A stretch of 64,000 nt of DNA from Vibrio tetraodonis. GTDB taxonomy: Bacteria > Pseudomonadota > Gammaproteobacteria > Enterobacterales > Vibrionaceae. A program made the position numbers and the translations under genes. Below are positions 20,865-31,833 of this stretch, piece by piece (within the stretch, counting starts at the first letter, position 1; the number at the start of each line of letters is the position of its first letter). Below the pieces are notes generated by a model. That model did not search any database, had not been told where the DNA came from, and saw only the letters and a list, made by a program, of their open reading frames with translations. Location of the stretch: the NCBI RefSeq assembly GCF_003350295.1, contig NZ_QLYY01000015.1, forward strand, positions 1 through 64,000. Direction: 5' to 3'.

Positions 20865-22364
20865 CTAGAAATGAAGATCCCAACCTGCATTCCGCCAATG
20901 TTTTTGCTCTGTTGTCAGGTCTGCATGTAATAATTTATTGTTACTCACCCAGCTCCTGTCTTGTGAACTTAAGGTCCAAATCGGGCCATCGGTAGACAGT
21001 TGCAATAAAGGAAGGGGATCGTTACTGCGTTGGCCATTGAGTAAGATGGCAAGTCGTAAGATGCGAATCAAGCTAACTACATGATTCTTCTTAAACAGGG
21101 TAAGTTCTTCCATCTCATGTAACTTGAGAGCCTTTCTCTGAAAGCGTACTAAAGTGGCGATCACGGATTGTTGCTCTCGGTTGAAACCAGGCATATAGGT
21201 GTGGCGAAGAATATAAGCGGAATGGCGATGAAAAGCTTGTAGGCTGATACTCAGCCCTACCTCGTGCAGCAAGGCTCCCCATTGGAGTAAATCGAAGAGC
21301 TCAGAATGTTTCTTGATGCCGAGATTTTGATGTATCTGCTGTAAAAACAAAGTGGCCTGCTTTTTTACTCTATCTGCATGTTCCAAATCTACCGCATGCT
21401 TACTGGCGAGGTTTTCAGTTGTCCTCATACGAATATCTGAGCGCTGGAAGCTGTCTTCCATTTGAAACAAAAGGCCTTCTCGCAAAGCGCCTTCTGAGAC
21501 GTGTAATTCGCTGACTCTAAGACTCGCGAGTACCGCCGCTAGAATGGCTACACCCGCTGGAAAGACAGATTGGCGCTCTGCTGTGAGCCCGGTGAGTTTG
21601 ATGTCATCGATTCGGCTCCACTGGCACAAAGTGTCGATCAATTTATCCAATCGTCTTGAAGTGATCAGCCCATCCTCAAAGCCCATACCGATTAATACTT
21701 CTCGTATTGCTTTAATCGTTCCTGATGATCCAAAAGCGATATCCCAACCTTTTTTCTTATAGTGGTAGGCTATGGATTCCATCTTTTGCTCAGCGCCCAA
21801 TATGGCTTTGGCGAAGTTTTTCGGTGATAGCTTACCCTTGGAAAAGTATTGCTTGGTATAGCTGACACACCCCATTTGTTTACTGTTGACTAACTCAGGC
21901 TCAAAACCTCGGCCGATAATCATTTCTGTGCTTCCTCCACCAATATCGACCACAAGTTTTGAATCTGATTCGGGTTGGGTGTGGGCGACGCCAAGGTAAA
22001 TTAATCTTGCTTCTTCGACCCCAGGAATAATTTCAATGGGAAATGGCAGCACTTCGCGTGCCCGCAGCAGAAAAAGATGAGCATTACTTGCTTGACGTAA
22101 TGTATGGGTTGCTGCAATGCGCACGTTCTCTTGGTCAAAGCCATGTAGCCTCTCAGCAAACATAGCGAGACAATCAAGCCCTCTTTCAATGGCATCATTC
22201 TCGAGGTATTTTTGCCCTTTTAAGCCAGCACCTAATCTTACTCTTTGTCTGTGGCGACTAATAAGCTGTAGTCCCTGTTCGACTACGCGAGCGACCACCA
22301 TATGGAAGCTGTTTGAGCCAAGGTCGATAGCGGCAATATCACGGTTCTGTGAGGACTTCTTCAT
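20865..22364 (-). CDS. ppx: Exopolyphosphatase
   Basis: Ppx removes terminal phosphate from long-chain polyphosphate (and may hydrolyse pppGpp). The 499-residue product has the ASKHA nucleotide-fold motifs [17 protein letters not shown] at 11-27 and [16 protein letters not shown] near 140, then an HD-like helical region (LHEVGLSI). The ATG overlaps the 3' end of ppk by 26 bp, so ppk-ppx is a translationally linked pair. The gene converges on the PstS-like gene with only 16 bp between. Confidence 0.95.
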   Translation of the reverse strand: MKKSSQNRDIAAIDLGSNSFHMVVARVVEQGLQLISRHRQRVRLGAGLKGQKYLENDAIERGLDCLAMFAERLHGFDQENVRIAATHTLRQASNAHLFLLRAREVLPFPIEIIPGVEEARLIYLGVAHTQPESDSKLVVDIGGGSTEMIIGRGFEPELVNSKQMGCVSYTKQYFSKGKLSPKNFAKAILGAEQKMESIAYHYKKKGWDIAFGSSGTIKAIREVLIGMGFEDGLITSRRLDKLIDTLCQWSRIDDIKLTGLTAERQSVFPAGVAILAAVLASLRVSELHVSEGALREGLLFQMEDSFQRSDIRMRTTENLASKHAVDLEHADRVKKQATLFLQQIHQNLGIKKHSELFDLLQWGALLHEVGLSISLQAFHRHSAYILRHTYMPGFNREQQSVIATLVRFQRKALKLHEMEELTLFKKNHVVSLIRILRLAILLNGQRSNDPLPLLQLSTDGPIWTLSSQDRSWVSNNKLLHADLTTEQKHWRNAGWDLHF

Positions 22365-24450
22365 GAATAAGGACTTGCTCCCTACGTTTTCTGGTCTGTT
22401 TTTCTACTTCTTTAAGATAGTCGTATATGGCGATTTGCGAACGGATTTTCTTGCGATTACCCCGTGGTACATATTTATTGCTCATTTCTTTGTCTATGAG
22501 TCGTGCTTTTACAGTGTCGGTGAAGTGAATGTTTATTATATCAATAATGCGTCGCTTGAGCCTTGGATCGCGAACAGGAGCGGCAACTTCAATTCTGTAA
22601 TCTATGTTTCGAGTCATCCAGTCTGCTGAAGATATGTAGACTTTATGAGCCCCGTTATTATGGAATATCAGCACCCTAGGATGTTCTAAAAAACGGTCTA
22701 CTATGCTGATGATGCGAATATTTTCACTTACACCTTTTACGCCGGGAACCAATGAACACATACCTCGAATCACCATTTTGATTTTGACCCCAGCATTACT
22801 CGCTTCATAAAGCTTATTAATAAGGGCTTTATCGACCAAGTTGTTCACTTTAAGTGTGATGGCTGCTCGTTTACCTGCTTTGGCATTGGTGATTTCTTCG
22901 TCTATATGATGATAAAGCTTTATCCGTGAGTTTCGAGGTGAGACGATAAGATGCTCAAATTTTACTGGCCGATACGGATTTTCGATGTAAGCAAACACAT
23001 TTTGTACTTCATGGGTGATTTCAGGATCCGCAGTTAACAAAGAGAAGTCAGTATAGATTCGAGCGGTTTTTTCGTGAAAATTGCCAGTGCCAATGTGCGC
23101 ATACCGAACCACACTATTATTTTCTCTGCGGCTGATGAGAAGCAACTTAGAGTGAATTTTTAACCCCGGCGTGCCAAAAAGCACTTGAACGCCAGCCTCT
23201 GTGAGTACTTTTGACCACTCAATATTGGCCTCTTCGTCAAAGCGAGCTTGTAGCTCGACAACGACTGATACCTGTTTTCCATTATGCACAGCATCGATGA
23301 GTGAGTTCATTAAGCGGGAATCTTTGGCTACTCGGTAAATATTAATTTTAATACTCAACACTTTAGGATCAAACGAAGCCTGACGCACAAGCTCTGTAAT
23401 GTGTTCAAATGTGTGGTAGGGGTAGTAAAGTAAAATATCCCGCTGCTTGATGGCGTCAAACTTGTTGGCATATCCATCGAAATCAGAACATTGTAATGGG
23501 GGTAATGGTCGGTTTTCGAGGTAGTCTCGGCCTACATTTGGAAAGTCGATAAAGTCTTTAAAGTTATGGTAACGCCCCCCAGGAATCAGACTGTCGTAAT
23601 TGGAAATTCTGAGCTTGTCGCACAGAAAGACTAACATTGCTTGGGGCATTCCCATCTCGTAAATAAAACGTACAGGCATTGCCGTTAGGCGTTGACTGAC
23701 TCCTTCAGACATCTGTTCGAGCAAACTATGTTCTACCTCATGGCTTAAATCATACTCGGCGTCTCGGGTCATTTTCATCGCGTAGCCTTTGAGTTGGTCG
23801 TATTCAAAGAAACCGTAGAAAAGCTCATCCAGACAATATCTGATGATATTGTCCAATAGAATAATGGTTTTTCGACCTCTACCTTTGTCTTCAGGTACCA
23901 TGACGAAGCGAGGTAAGTGACCGGTGGGAATTTCTATCAAAGCATATTGACTAAGCTCGGCTTTTTTAAGTTCAACCGTAAGGTAGGTGTATTCGTCTTT
24001 GAGAAACTCCAGTACATCGATGTCATCTCTTAAAAGAAGTGGAGTAATATGAGGCTGGACCTGTTTTCGAAAGTAATTTCGTACCCATATCTGTTGTGAT
24101 GCGTTTAGCTGAGCTTCGTTAATAAGGAAAATTTTTCGCCTTGCCATCTCTCGGATAAGCTCGGAGTACAAATCATCAAACTTGTCATTGAGTTTAAGGG
24201 CTTTGCTTTGCATTTTAGTTAGCAAATGTTTGGAGTTGCCATTGCTCCCGCGCTCTTGGTTGATTAAGATGCGCCTCTTAACATCGGCAAAGCGTACTTT
24301 GTAAAACTCATCCAAGTTGTTGGAAAATATACCTAGAAATCGAATCCGTTCGATGAGTGGTACTTTTTTATCTCCGGCTTCTTGTAAAACACGTTCATTG
24401 AAAGAAAGCCAACTGAGTTCCTTTTCAATATACAGCTTTTCTGTGCTCAT
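22339..24450 (-). CDS. ppk: Polyphosphate kinase 1
   Basis: PPK1 makes polyphosphate from ATP at the inner membrane. The 703-residue product has the four-domain layout: N-terminal [15 protein letters not shown], the region with [20 protein letters not shown], the catalytic His segment [13 protein letters not shown], and the second HKD-like region [20 protein letters not shown]. The C-terminal [18 protein letters not shown] is also present. ppx follows with a 26-bp overlap. The upstream 182-bp region is shared with divergent pstC. Confidence 0.97.
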   Translation of the reverse strand: MSTEKLYIEKELSWLSFNERVLQEAGDKKVPLIERIRFLGIFSNNLDEFYKVRFADVKRRILINQERGSNGNSKHLLTKMQSKALKLNDKFDDLYSELIREMARRKIFLINEAQLNASQQIWVRNYFRKQVQPHITPLLLRDDIDVLEFLKDEYTYLTVELKKAELSQYALIEIPTGHLPRFVMVPEDKGRGRKTIILLDNIIRYCLDELFYGFFEYDQLKGYAMKMTRDAEYDLSHEVEHSLLEQMSEGVSQRLTAMPVRFIYEMGMPQAMLVFLCDKLRISNYDSLIPGGRYHNFKDFIDFPNVGRDYLENRPLPPLQCSDFDGYANKFDAIKQRDILLYYPYHTFEHITELVRQASFDPKVLSIKINIYRVAKDSRLMNSLIDAVHNGKQVSVVVELQARFDEEANIEWSKVLTEAGVQVLFGTPGLKIHSKLLLISRRENNSVVRYAHIGTGNFHEKTARIYTDFSLLTADPEITHEVQNVFAYIENPYRPVKFEHLIVSPRNSRIKLYHHIDEEITNAKAGKRAAITLKVNNLVDKALINKLYEASNAGVKIKMVIRGMCSLVPGVKGVSENIRIISIVDRFLEHPRVLIFHNNGAHKVYISSADWMTRNIDYRIEVAAPVRDPRLKRRIIDIINIHFTDTVKARLIDKEMSNKYVPRGNRKKIRSQIAIYDYLKEVEKQTRKRREQVLIHEEVLTEP

Positions 24451-24587
24451 GATTTTTCCTATTGACCGACTGACGAAGTTGACTTATCGAGTCATACTCT
24501 GAAGAAGTGCAACTTAAGGAGATAAGGGATCTGCCTTAATTGAGTTAATACATTGTTTTCAGTTGTTTAATCCGCTATGTAATATAA

Positions 24588-24632
24588 TTGTCACCTAATC
24601 GAAATATTATACATCTGGGGACTTCTAGATAA
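24588..24632 (+). promoter_or_regulatory. Possible Pho-regulated promoter of pstC (weak)
   Basis: TTGTCAC (24588-24594) is a good Pho half-site, but the second half (TCGAAAT) is poor. TATTATAC at about 24605 could serve as a -10. Control by PhoB is expected from gene function; the sequence support is limited. Confidence 0.3.
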
Positions 24633-26831
24633 GTGAGTGAAATGGCCAAAGCCGATTTTTCATTGCGAGAACGTGATCGCAAGCGACTAATGAAAGACAG
24701 ATTTGCTCGTTGGCTGGTATCGGCTGGCGGAATTACTGTATTAGCGGCTCTGGTTTTACTATTTATTTATCTTCTATCCGTTGTTATTCCGTTATTTTCT
24801 GATGCGAAAATAACGCCAAATGTATCGATTGAGTCGATAACAACCGAAAAACCAGTAATTCTTGGTGTTGCTGATAATGGAGAGCATGTTTACGTCGTAT
24901 CAAAGTTAGGTTATGTGGATTTTTGGGCTTTAGGCAGTCACTCGATAACACCGTTTAAAACCGATGAACTAGGCAGTCGTTACCGTTTACATCGCTCAAA
25001 TCGTTTTACTCATGGTTGGGTAGGTGCTGCAAGTTCATCTGGTGATGTGCTTTTGTACAAACCTCAGTTACGCCATGTTATTAAAAACGAAGAACGTGTA
25101 TTTTCGCCTAAAATTGACCGTATTTCTCAGCCTTTCGACCTAAAGTTTTCCGCCGAGCATTCTCTGAAGAGCTTTGATTATGCGGTTGGCTCGAGTATCA
25201 CCTTAGCAGGTTATTATGATGACCGCCGAGTACGAGTGCGTTGGCAGGAGAGTAACCAAGTTGTGCATTCCTATCAGTTTCCTCAACCATTTGAACACTT
25301 AGATCAACTCATTATGACACCTGATGGGAACACACTTTATCTTCGTTCCGGTTCTGAGTTGGTGGTAGCTAAAAAAGGAGCCTTGGATTTTAGTATTCGA
25401 GAAATTGTAGATTTGAGCTTTGGCCAAGATAAAGCTGTGGTTACAAACATCAACCTTCTTGCTGGTGGTTACTCTTTGCTTGTGACTTATCAAGATGGCT
25501 TGGTGGCGCAATGGTTTGATACTGTGACCAATGGCCTGCGGGGCTTGACTCATGTTCGAGACTTTCAGTTAGCTTCTCAACTGACTTTCTTGCTTCCTGA
25601 CACGTACCGTAAAGGTTTCTACAGTTTTTACACCAATGGAACGGTAAAAAGCCATTATACGACAAGTGAGAAACTGGCTATTTTCCAGCGGATTTATGAT
25701 AAATCGCCGCAATTAGCCGCCATGTCTAATAATGAAACCTATTTATTAACGCTGTCTGGCAACGAATTGCGTTTAGCCTATGTTGATAATGCATTTCCAG
25801 AGGTGTCATGGTCTTCGCTTTGGCAAAAAGTGTGGTATGAGAGTTACCCTGAGCCAGAGTATGTTTGGCAAACGTCATCTGCTGACGATGAATTTGAAGC
25901 CAAGTATAGTTTAGTCCCTATTGCATTTGGTACTCTTAAAGCTGCTGCCTTTGCTATGATGTTTGCAGTGCCTATAGCCGTTTTAGGAGCTATTTATACC
26001 GCTTATTTTATGACGCCGACAATGCGCCGAGTCGTTAAGCCTTCGATAGAGTTAATGGAAGCTCTGCCCACAGTTATTATTGGTTTTATTGCAGGCCTTT
26101 GGTTTGCTCCCATGGTGGAAAGCCACCTATCTGCCGTCATTGCACTGATCCTTGTACTCCCCATATCAATCATAATGGTCGGTGGGTTATGGAACAGGCT
26201 TCCTAATGTTTGGACTTCAAGATTATCCAATGGGTTACATGTAGTGATTTTAATGCCGTTAATGGTGTTACTTACCGTTTTGATATGGAGTCAGAGCACC
26301 AATATTGAGTGGTTGTTATTTGATGGCGATATTCGAGTTTACCTTGCAGAGAAGGGAATTGGTTTTGATCAGCGCAATGCTCTGGTGGTCGGTTTTGCTA
26401 TGGGTTTTGCGGTTATACCAACGATTTTTACGATTGCAGAGGACGCTATTTTCTCTGTTCCCAAGCATTTGTCTGATGGTTCTTTGGCATTGGGGGCGAC
26501 CTCTTGGCAAACCTTAATTCATGTCGTGTTATTAACGGCGAGTCCAGGCATTTTTTCTGCGGTTATGATGGGACTGGGTAGGGCTGTAGGCGAAACTATG
26601 ATTGTACTTATGGCAACAGGTAATACTCCGCTCATTGACTGGAATATTCTTGAGGGCATGCGCACTTTGTCAGCCACTATAGCCGTTGAAATGCCAGAGT
26701 CCGAGGTGGGCAGTTCTCATTTTAGAATTCTATTTTTAGCTGCTCTGATTTTATTGGTATTTACCTTTATTGTGAACTCATTAGCTGAATGGGTTCGCCA
26801 ACGGTTGAGAGAAAAATACCGTGCGTTATAA
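24633..26831 (+). CDS. pstC: Large-form phosphate ABC transporter permease PstC
   Basis: This is an inner-membrane permease of the Pst phosphate importer. At 732 residues it is more than twice the E. coli PstC (319). An N-terminal helix (about 29-53) is followed by roughly 370 periplasmic residues with beta-rich, propeller-like repeats (such as GVADNGEHVYVVSKLGYVDF and TPDGNTLYLRSGSELVV). The permease domain follows from about 430, with EAA loop SDGSLALGATSWQTLIHVVL and GRAVGETMIVLMATGNTP. GTG at 24633 or ATG at 24642 could be the start. It is first gene of pstCAB-phoU. Confidence 0.9.
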   Translation: MSEMAKADFSLRERDRKRLMKDRFARWLVSAGGITVLAALVLLFIYLLSVVIPLFSDAKITPNVSIESITTEKPVILGVADNGEHVYVVSKLGYVDFWALGSHSITPFKTDELGSRYRLHRSNRFTHGWVGAASSSGDVLLYKPQLRHVIKNEERVFSPKIDRISQPFDLKFSAEHSLKSFDYAVGSSITLAGYYDDRRVRVRWQESNQVVHSYQFPQPFEHLDQLIMTPDGNTLYLRSGSELVVAKKGALDFSIREIVDLSFGQDKAVVTNINLLAGGYSLLVTYQDGLVAQWFDTVTNGLRGLTHVRDFQLASQLTFLLPDTYRKGFYSFYTNGTVKSHYTTSEKLAIFQRIYDKSPQLAAMSNNETYLLTLSGNELRLAYVDNAFPEVSWSSLWQKVWYESYPEPEYVWQTSSADDEFEAKYSLVPIAFGTLKAAAFAMMFAVPIAVLGAIYTAYFMTPTMRRVVKPSIELMEALPTVIIGFIAGLWFAPMVESHLSAVIALILVLPISIIMVGGLWNRLPNVWTSRLSNGLHVVILMPLMVLLTVLIWSQSTNIEWLLFDGDIRVYLAEKGIGFDQRNALVVGFAMGFAVIPTIFTIAEDAIFSVPKHLSDGSLALGATSWQTLIHVVLLTASPGIFSAVMMGLGRAVGETMIVLMATGNTPLIDWNILEGMRTLSATIAVEMPESEVGSSHFRILFLAALILLVFTFIVNSLAEWVRQRLREKYRAL

Positions 26832-26854
26832 ATGCTTTCAGTTAGGGATATTTG

Positions 26855-28510
26855 ATGGAATTTAAGTGGTTCAGATCTGGATCCCCATGGATATGGCTGA
26901 CAGGTGGTGCTGTTAGTGTAAGTTTGCTATCAGTACTTGGCTTACTGCTCTTTATTGGCTGGAAAGGCTTATCTTATTTCTGGCCTTCTCCACTATACCA
27001 ATGGACCAATCAGCAAGGCGAGATGATTGTCGGCCAGCTTTACGCTCGTGAATCAATATCGATTAACCATTTAAAGCAGATGAACGCAGATTTGCCGCTT
27101 GATATGGAAAAGGAAAGTGATATCGAGAGGTTGGATATTAAGATTGCCAACCGCGATATTTATCCCGCCGATTTTATTTCTGTTATGACCAAAGACCTAC
27201 TTGAACCATCAATGCCTAAAATGTGGGCCGTGGTTGAGCGTACTCAAGGAGGAGATTTTTACGGCAAGCCCAAAGGTTACTTCACTTTAGCCAATCAGAA
27301 CATGGTGACTTCAAATGTTGAAGAAACGATCGAGCAAGCCCTGTTTTTTGCCAAAGATCAGCGATTGAAAATTGATCGCTTGGTTGAAAAACAAATCAGA
27401 GTGATCAGCGCTCAGTACTCTAAGCTCAAGCTGGAGAAGAAAAAGCGTCAAATAAGTGGTCAGCTTGATGAAGAGTTTATTAGACGTTACGACAATCAGT
27501 CTCGAATATTTGGCCAACAACTCATAGAAATGGAAGCAGAGTTAGATGCGCTTAGGCAAGAGCTAGAACAGCAAGGCCTGCTTATAGAGGACATGAAGGG
27601 TAAAAAATACCAAACTTCACTGAGTGAGATTTTAGATGTTTGGTATCCCAATCAAATGTCTATCTGGCAAAAAGTTCACCATTGGCTTAATCAGGTGTGG
27701 AAGTTTTTAACTACTGAACCAAGAGAATCTAACTCCGAGGGAGGCGTGTTTCCCGCTATATTTGGTACTGTTTTGTTGGTTTTAATCATGTCGATGATCG
27801 TCATGCCGTTAGGTGTCATTGCAGCAATATATTTGCATGAGTACGCCAAGAACAATACTTTAACACGATTAATACGAGTTGCTGTGATTAATCTTGCGGG
27901 GGTGCCGTCGATTGTTTATGGGGTATTTGGTTTAGGATTTTTCGTTTACACCCTTGGGGGCTCGATTGATGAGTTGTTTTATTCTGAAAAGCTACCTGCT
28001 CCAACATTTGGTACGCCAGGTTTGCTATGGTCGGCATTGACTCTCGCTGTACTGACACTTCCGGTTGTTATTGTGTCAACTGAAGAGGGACTGACTAGAA
28101 TCCCCAACTCTGTGCGTAATGGATCACTTGCTTTGGGTGCAACCCAGTTCGAAACTATGTGGAGAATTGTATTGCCCATGGCGAGCCCTGCGATTCTCAC
28201 AGGGCTGATTCTAGCCGTAGCTCGAGCGGCAGGCGAAGTGGCACCTTTAATGTTGGTAGGTGTTGTTAAGTTGGCTTCGAGTTTGCCCCTTGATAGTCAG
28301 TTCCCATTTTTGCATTTGGATCGAAAGTTCATGCATTTAGGTTTCCATATCTATGATATAGGGTTCCAAACGACTAACATAGAAAGTGCAAGACCCTTGG
28401 TTTATGCCACGTCGTTTTTGCTGGTGTGTGTGATCGTTGGATTGAATTTAACCGCGATCAGTATTCGTAATAATTTGCGCGAGAAATATCGAACGTTAGG
28501 GCAAGATTAA
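26855..28510 (+). CDS. pstA: Large-form phosphate ABC transporter permease PstA
   Basis: This is the second Pst permease, 551 residues against about 296 in E. coli. An N-terminal helix (about 12-32) is followed by a large extracytoplasmic insert. That insert contains a heptad-rich coiled coil at about 165-245 (KIDRLVEKQIRVISAQYSKL through EMEAELDALRQELEQQ). The permease core begins near 300, with EAA loop VRNGSLALGATQFETMWRIV and AARAAGEVAP-like ARAAGEVAPLML. ATG at 26855 is preferred over TTG at 26852; AGGGA lies 7 nt upstream. It follows pstC by 23 bp and abuts pstB. Confidence 0.9.
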   Translation: MEFKWFRSGSPWIWLTGGAVSVSLLSVLGLLLFIGWKGLSYFWPSPLYQWTNQQGEMIVGQLYARESISINHLKQMNADLPLDMEKESDIERLDIKIANRDIYPADFISVMTKDLLEPSMPKMWAVVERTQGGDFYGKPKGYFTLANQNMVTSNVEETIEQALFFAKDQRLKIDRLVEKQIRVISAQYSKLKLEKKKRQISGQLDEEFIRRYDNQSRIFGQQLIEMEAELDALRQELEQQGLLIEDMKGKKYQTSLSEILDVWYPNQMSIWQKVHHWLNQVWKFLTTEPRESNSEGGVFPAIFGTVLLVLIMSMIVMPLGVIAAIYLHEYAKNNTLTRLIRVAVINLAGVPSIVYGVFGLGFFVYTLGGSIDELFYSEKLPAPTFGTPGLLWSALTLAVLTLPVVIVSTEEGLTRIPNSVRNGSLALGATQFETMWRIVLPMASPAILTGLILAVARAAGEVAPLMLVGVVKLASSLPLDSQFPFLHLDRKFMHLGFHIYDIGFQTTNIESARPLVYATSFLLVCVIVGLNLTAISIRNNLREKYRTLGQD

Positions 28511-28513
28511 ACT

Positions 28514-29332
28514 ATGTTTTCAGTTGATCAGACTTTAGGCTATCCGGTGCCACTTGATGTGAACAACCTCACTGATGAGCAGACCGCAATTAGTATTGAA
28601 AAGCTAAATCTTTTTTACCATAACACGCAGACGCTTATGGATATTTCTATGCGGATCCCGAAAGGACATGTTACCGCATTTATTGGTCCTTCTGGGTGCG
28701 GTAAGTCGACCTTATTACGTTGTATTAACCGAATGAACGATTTAGTGGAAGGGTGCCGTGTCGAAGGCAAGGTGGAACTGAATGGCAGTAATATTTATCA
28801 TTCCCAAGTGGATGTGCCTACTTTGCGCAGACGAGTTGGTATGGTATTTCAGCGGCCGAATCCTTTCCCAAAATCCATCTATGAAAATGTGGTATACGGT
28901 TTACGCCTACAAGGAATAAAAAATAGTCGCACTCTGGATGATGCGGCGGAAGCATCCCTTCGCGCTGCTGCCTTGTGGGATGAAGTTAAAGATCGTCTCC
29001 ATGAGAATGCATTTGGTTTATCAGGTGGTCAGCAACAACGTTTGGTTATTGCAAGAGCGATAGCCATTGAGCCAGAAGTGTTACTTCTTGATGAACCGAC
29101 ATCGGCATTGGACCCCATATCAACATTGACTATTGAAGAATTGATCAGTGAACTTAAAACAAGATATACGGTGGTGATTGTCACTCACAACATGCAGCAA
29201 GCAGCTAGGGTGAGTGATCATACTGCTTTTATTCATATGGGAAAGTTGGTCGAGTATGCTGATACAGACTCAATTTTTACCTCACCTCGCCAAAAACAAA
29301 CGGAAGATTATATTACTGGTCGTTACGGGTAG
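28514..29332 (+). CDS. pstB: Phosphate ABC transporter ATP-binding protein PstB
   Basis: PstB is the ATPase energising phosphate import. The 272-residue product has Walker [11 protein letters not shown]-loop [16 protein letters not shown] (a PstB hallmark), signature LSGGQQQR, Walker [14 protein letters not shown] and switch His in [13 protein letters not shown]. It starts 3 bp after pstA and precedes phoU by 12 bp. Confidence 0.97.
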   Translation: MFSVDQTLGYPVPLDVNNLTDEQTAISIEKLNLFYHNTQTLMDISMRIPKGHVTAFIGPSGCGKSTLLRCINRMNDLVEGCRVEGKVELNGSNIYHSQVDVPTLRRRVGMVFQRPNPFPKSIYENVVYGLRLQGIKNSRTLDDAAEASLRAAALWDEVKDRLHENAFGLSGGQQQRLVIARAIAIEPEVLLLDEPTSALDPISTLTIEELISELKTRYTVVIVTHNMQQAARVSDHTAFIHMGKLVEYADTDSIFTSPRQKQTEDYITGRYG

Positions 29333-29344
29333 TATTGGAGTGAA

Positions 29345-30052
29345 ATGATTGCTATGAACTTTGGACGTCACATATCCGGTCAATTTAATGTCGAGCTAGA
29401 ATCTATTCGTACCCATGTTCTCACTATGGGGGGATTGGTTGAACAGCAACTTTCATTTGCGATGCAAGCGTTGCACAAAGAAGATGTTGAGCTTGCGCGA
29501 AAAGTTGTGCGAGATGATCACAAAGTTAACGCAATGGAAGTATCGATTGATGAGGCATGTACGCGCATTATTGCCAAGCGTCAGCCGACAGCAAAAGACT
29601 TACGTTTAATCATGGCTATCATCAAAACCATCACTGACCTTGAGCGCATTGGTGATGTGGCAACTCGCATGGCTTATGTTGCAATTGAAAGCCCGTCATC
29701 GAAAGAGCGCCAGTTTCAAATATCCTTGGAACCTCTTTGTCGCCAGGCAATCGCGATGTTGCATCAGGCTCTTGATGCCTTTGCGCGCATGGATGTTGAG
29801 TCGGCTGCTGAGGTACATAAATTGGATGATAAAATTGATGCTGAATACGAAGCTGTGATCCGTCAGTTAATGACTTATATGATGGAAGATCCGAAAAATA
29901 TTCCTCATATACTGCAAGTCATGTGGTCTGCTCGTGCGATCGAACGTGTGGGCGACCGCTGCCAAAATATTTGTGAGTACATTATTTACTTTGTTAAGGG
30001 TAAAGATGTACGCCACTTGGGTGATCAAAGCATTGATGATGCCCTGCGTTAG
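29345..30052 (+). CDS. phoU: Phosphate signalling regulator PhoU
   Basis: PhoU links the Pst transporter to PhoR and represses the Pho regulon when phosphate is plentiful. The 235-residue product shows the two-fold repeated three-helix bundle, with metal-binding motifs [17 protein letters not shown] (first repeat) and [17 protein letters not shown] (second repeat). GGAG lies 4 nt before the ATG. It ends the pstCAB-phoU unit and converges on ppk2 with 13 bp between. Confidence 0.96.
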   Translation: MIAMNFGRHISGQFNVELESIRTHVLTMGGLVEQQLSFAMQALHKEDVELARKVVRDDHKVNAMEVSIDEACTRIIAKRQPTAKDLRLIMAIIKTITDLERIGDVATRMAYVAIESPSSKERQFQISLEPLCRQAIAMLHQALDAFARMDVESAAEVHKLDDKIDAEYEAVIRQLMTYMMEDPKNIPHILQVMWSARAIERVGDRCQNICEYIIYFVKGKDVRHLGDQSIDDALR

Positions 30053-30065
30053 ATGACTCAACGCG

Positions 30066-30848
30066 CTAGTATGTTTGTGGAACTAAGGTTTGTGCGTCTA
30101 TGGGAGCGCGGTCATACCCAGCTTTTTTTAACTCTGGTAATAGAATTTCGGGATAGTGAATACCCTGATAGTCAATCTGATTAAGCAGATGGCTAATACA
30201 ATTTAATCTGGCTTGTTTCTTACTGTCTGACGGAACTACCCACCATGGACAATGTTCAGTATCTGTGTGAGCAAACATTTGATCTTTGGCTTGTGAATAT
30301 TCTGCCCAGCGCTGGCGTGATTCAAGATCCATCGGACTAAATTTCCAACGTTTGATGGGAGTATGAATTCTTTCAAGGAAGCGTTTTTCTTGTTCTTGAT
30401 CAGAAACCGAAAACCAATATTTGATTAAGATAATCCCAGAACGCTGCAACATATGCTCAAATTCAGGGCAAGATCGCAGAAATTCCGTATACTGATCTTC
30501 AGTGCAAAAATTCATTACACGCTCAACTCCAGCTCTATTATACCAACTTCGGTCAAAGAGGACGATTTCTCCTGCCGAGGGTAAATGAGCAACGTAACGC
30601 TGGAAGTACCATTGTGTTTTTTCTTTTTCCGTCGGTGTAGGTAGGGCGGCGATACGGCATACACGTGGGTTTAGCTTTTCAGTGATACGTTTTATCACGC
30701 CGCCTTTGCCAGCAGCGTCGCGACCTTCAAAAATAACAACAACTTTTAGTCCTTCTTGTTTGACCCATTCCTGAAGTTTAACCAATTCTGTTTGAAGCCT
30801 AGCGAGCTCTTTTTTATAGAGTTTTTTATTCATTTTATCTTCGTCCAT
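30066..30848 (-). CDS. ppk2: Polyphosphate kinase 2
   Basis: PPK2 transfers phosphate between polyphosphate and nucleotides, usually favouring NTP (often GTP or ATP) formation. The 260-residue single-domain product has Walker A GRDAAGKGG, the DR-containing Walker B LFDRSWYNRAGVERVM and lid-region residues around RIHTPIKRWKFSPMDLESR. The size and single PPK2 domain place it with class I enzymes, but substrate preference cannot be read. A later ATG (30833) is possible; neither start has a clear Shine-Dalgarno. It lies next to pstCAB-phoU, reinforcing the polyphosphate theme. Confidence 0.92.
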   Translation of the reverse strand: MDEDKMNKKLYKKELARLQTELVKLQEWVKQEGLKVVVIFEGRDAAGKGGVIKRITEKLNPRVCRIAALPTPTEKEKTQWYFQRYVAHLPSAGEIVLFDRSWYNRAGVERVMNFCTEDQYTEFLRSCPEFEHMLQRSGIILIKYWFSVSDQEQEKRFLERIHTPIKRWKFSPMDLESRQRWAEYSQAKDQMFAHTDTEHCPWWVVPSDSKKQARLNCISHLLNQIDYQGIHYPEILLPELKKAGYDRAPIDAQTLVPQTY

Positions 30849-30905
30849 GAGTTTACATTTTCAGTAAAGGCTATCACTTAGAGCATGGGCGCAAGAGAAT
30901 AGAAA

Positions 30906-31652
30906 CTAAGAATTGAGAGCTTTTACTACCTTTTCAATCGCGAGCGAGTTAGTGATAGGAACAACAAAATCATTCAAGCTTTGCTGACCCATTCTGGCGT
31001 TACTTGAGAAATTTTGCATTTTACTGTCACGGGTGGATTTTCCTGATAAATGAACTTCGGTTATTTGAGCTTTGTCGACGATCGTGTTGACATTGTCTGC
31101 GTTGAGTCCCGAACCTGCAATAATGGTTAGTCTTCCTTTGGCGAGCTTTGCCATGTCGCATAAGGTATCAAGACCTTGTTCAACGTTGGCGCTTAAACCT
31201 GATGTTAGCACTCGTTCGCAGCCAAGTTCAGCAATATCATTGATCGCTTGTCGATAATCTACGCACTGATCTATAGCGCGATGAAAAGTAACCTCTAACT
31301 CGTAATGCTTGGCCTTATTGAACAGTCGACGGCTATGTTCCATGTTTACATGTCCTTCAGAGTTTAAGACGCCAAATACCACGCCGTTCATTCCGGCATG
31401 TGCGGCAGCTTCTATATCCATCAGCATACTTTCAATATCAGCTTGGTCGTAGAGAAAGTCTCCTTGACGAGGGCGTATCATGGCAAAAACAGGAATATTG
31501 GATAATTTAGCTGCTTGCTTCATCATGCCATAGCTTGGGGTTAATCCACCAAGAGCCAAAGAAGAACATAGCTCGATGCGTGTTGCGCCGCCTTCTATTG
31601 CATTGTGGAGAGATTCAAGATTATCGATACAAACTTCAACAACATAGCTCAT
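30906..31652 (-). CDS. cutC: CutC family protein (copper homeostasis TIM barrel)
   Basis: This 248-residue TIM-barrel protein matches the CutC family ([68 protein letters not shown]). CutC was named for copper tolerance in E. coli, but that role has been questioned and its biochemical activity is not settled. An 8-bp inverted repeat ends 6 nt before the ATG and may mask the ribosome binding region. Confidence 0.9.
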   Translation of the reverse strand: MSYVVEVCIDNLESLHNAIEGGATRIELCSSLALGGLTPSYGMMKQAAKLSNIPVFAMIRPRQGDFLYDQADIESMLMDIEAAAHAGMNGVVFGVLNSEGHVNMEHSRRLFNKAKHYELEVTFHRAIDQCVDYRQAINDIAELGCERVLTSGLSANVEQGLDTLCDMAKLAKGRLTIIAGSGLNADNVNTIVDKAQITEVHLSGKSTRDSKMQNFSSNARMGQQSLNDFVVPITNSLAIEKVVKALNS

Positions 31653-31658
31653 GGTTAC

Positions 31659-31802
31659 TGACTCAAACTCAAAATTGAGTCACCATGATAAATGAAGCGC
31701 AAGGAATTTATTAGGGTAAAAATAGCGAAACGCGTTTTCCCCAAAGCAGATTTAGTTATGAGGAGAGGACGTGTTAACTCAAAGTATCAATGACTTAAGT
31801 CA
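31659..31802 (-). promoter_or_regulatory. Repeated TGACTyAA half-sites before cutC
   Basis: Perfect inverted repeat TGACTCAA (31659-31666) / TTGAGTCA (31675-31682) lies against the cutC start. A perfect 12-bp palindrome TGACTTAAGTCA lies at 31791-31802, and TTAACTCAA near 31774 is a further related copy. The shared half-site suggests one dimeric regulator with several sites; its identity is unknown. Confidence 0.45.
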
Positions 31803-31833
31803 ACACGGCCATATGATAGAGAAGTAAGAATAC

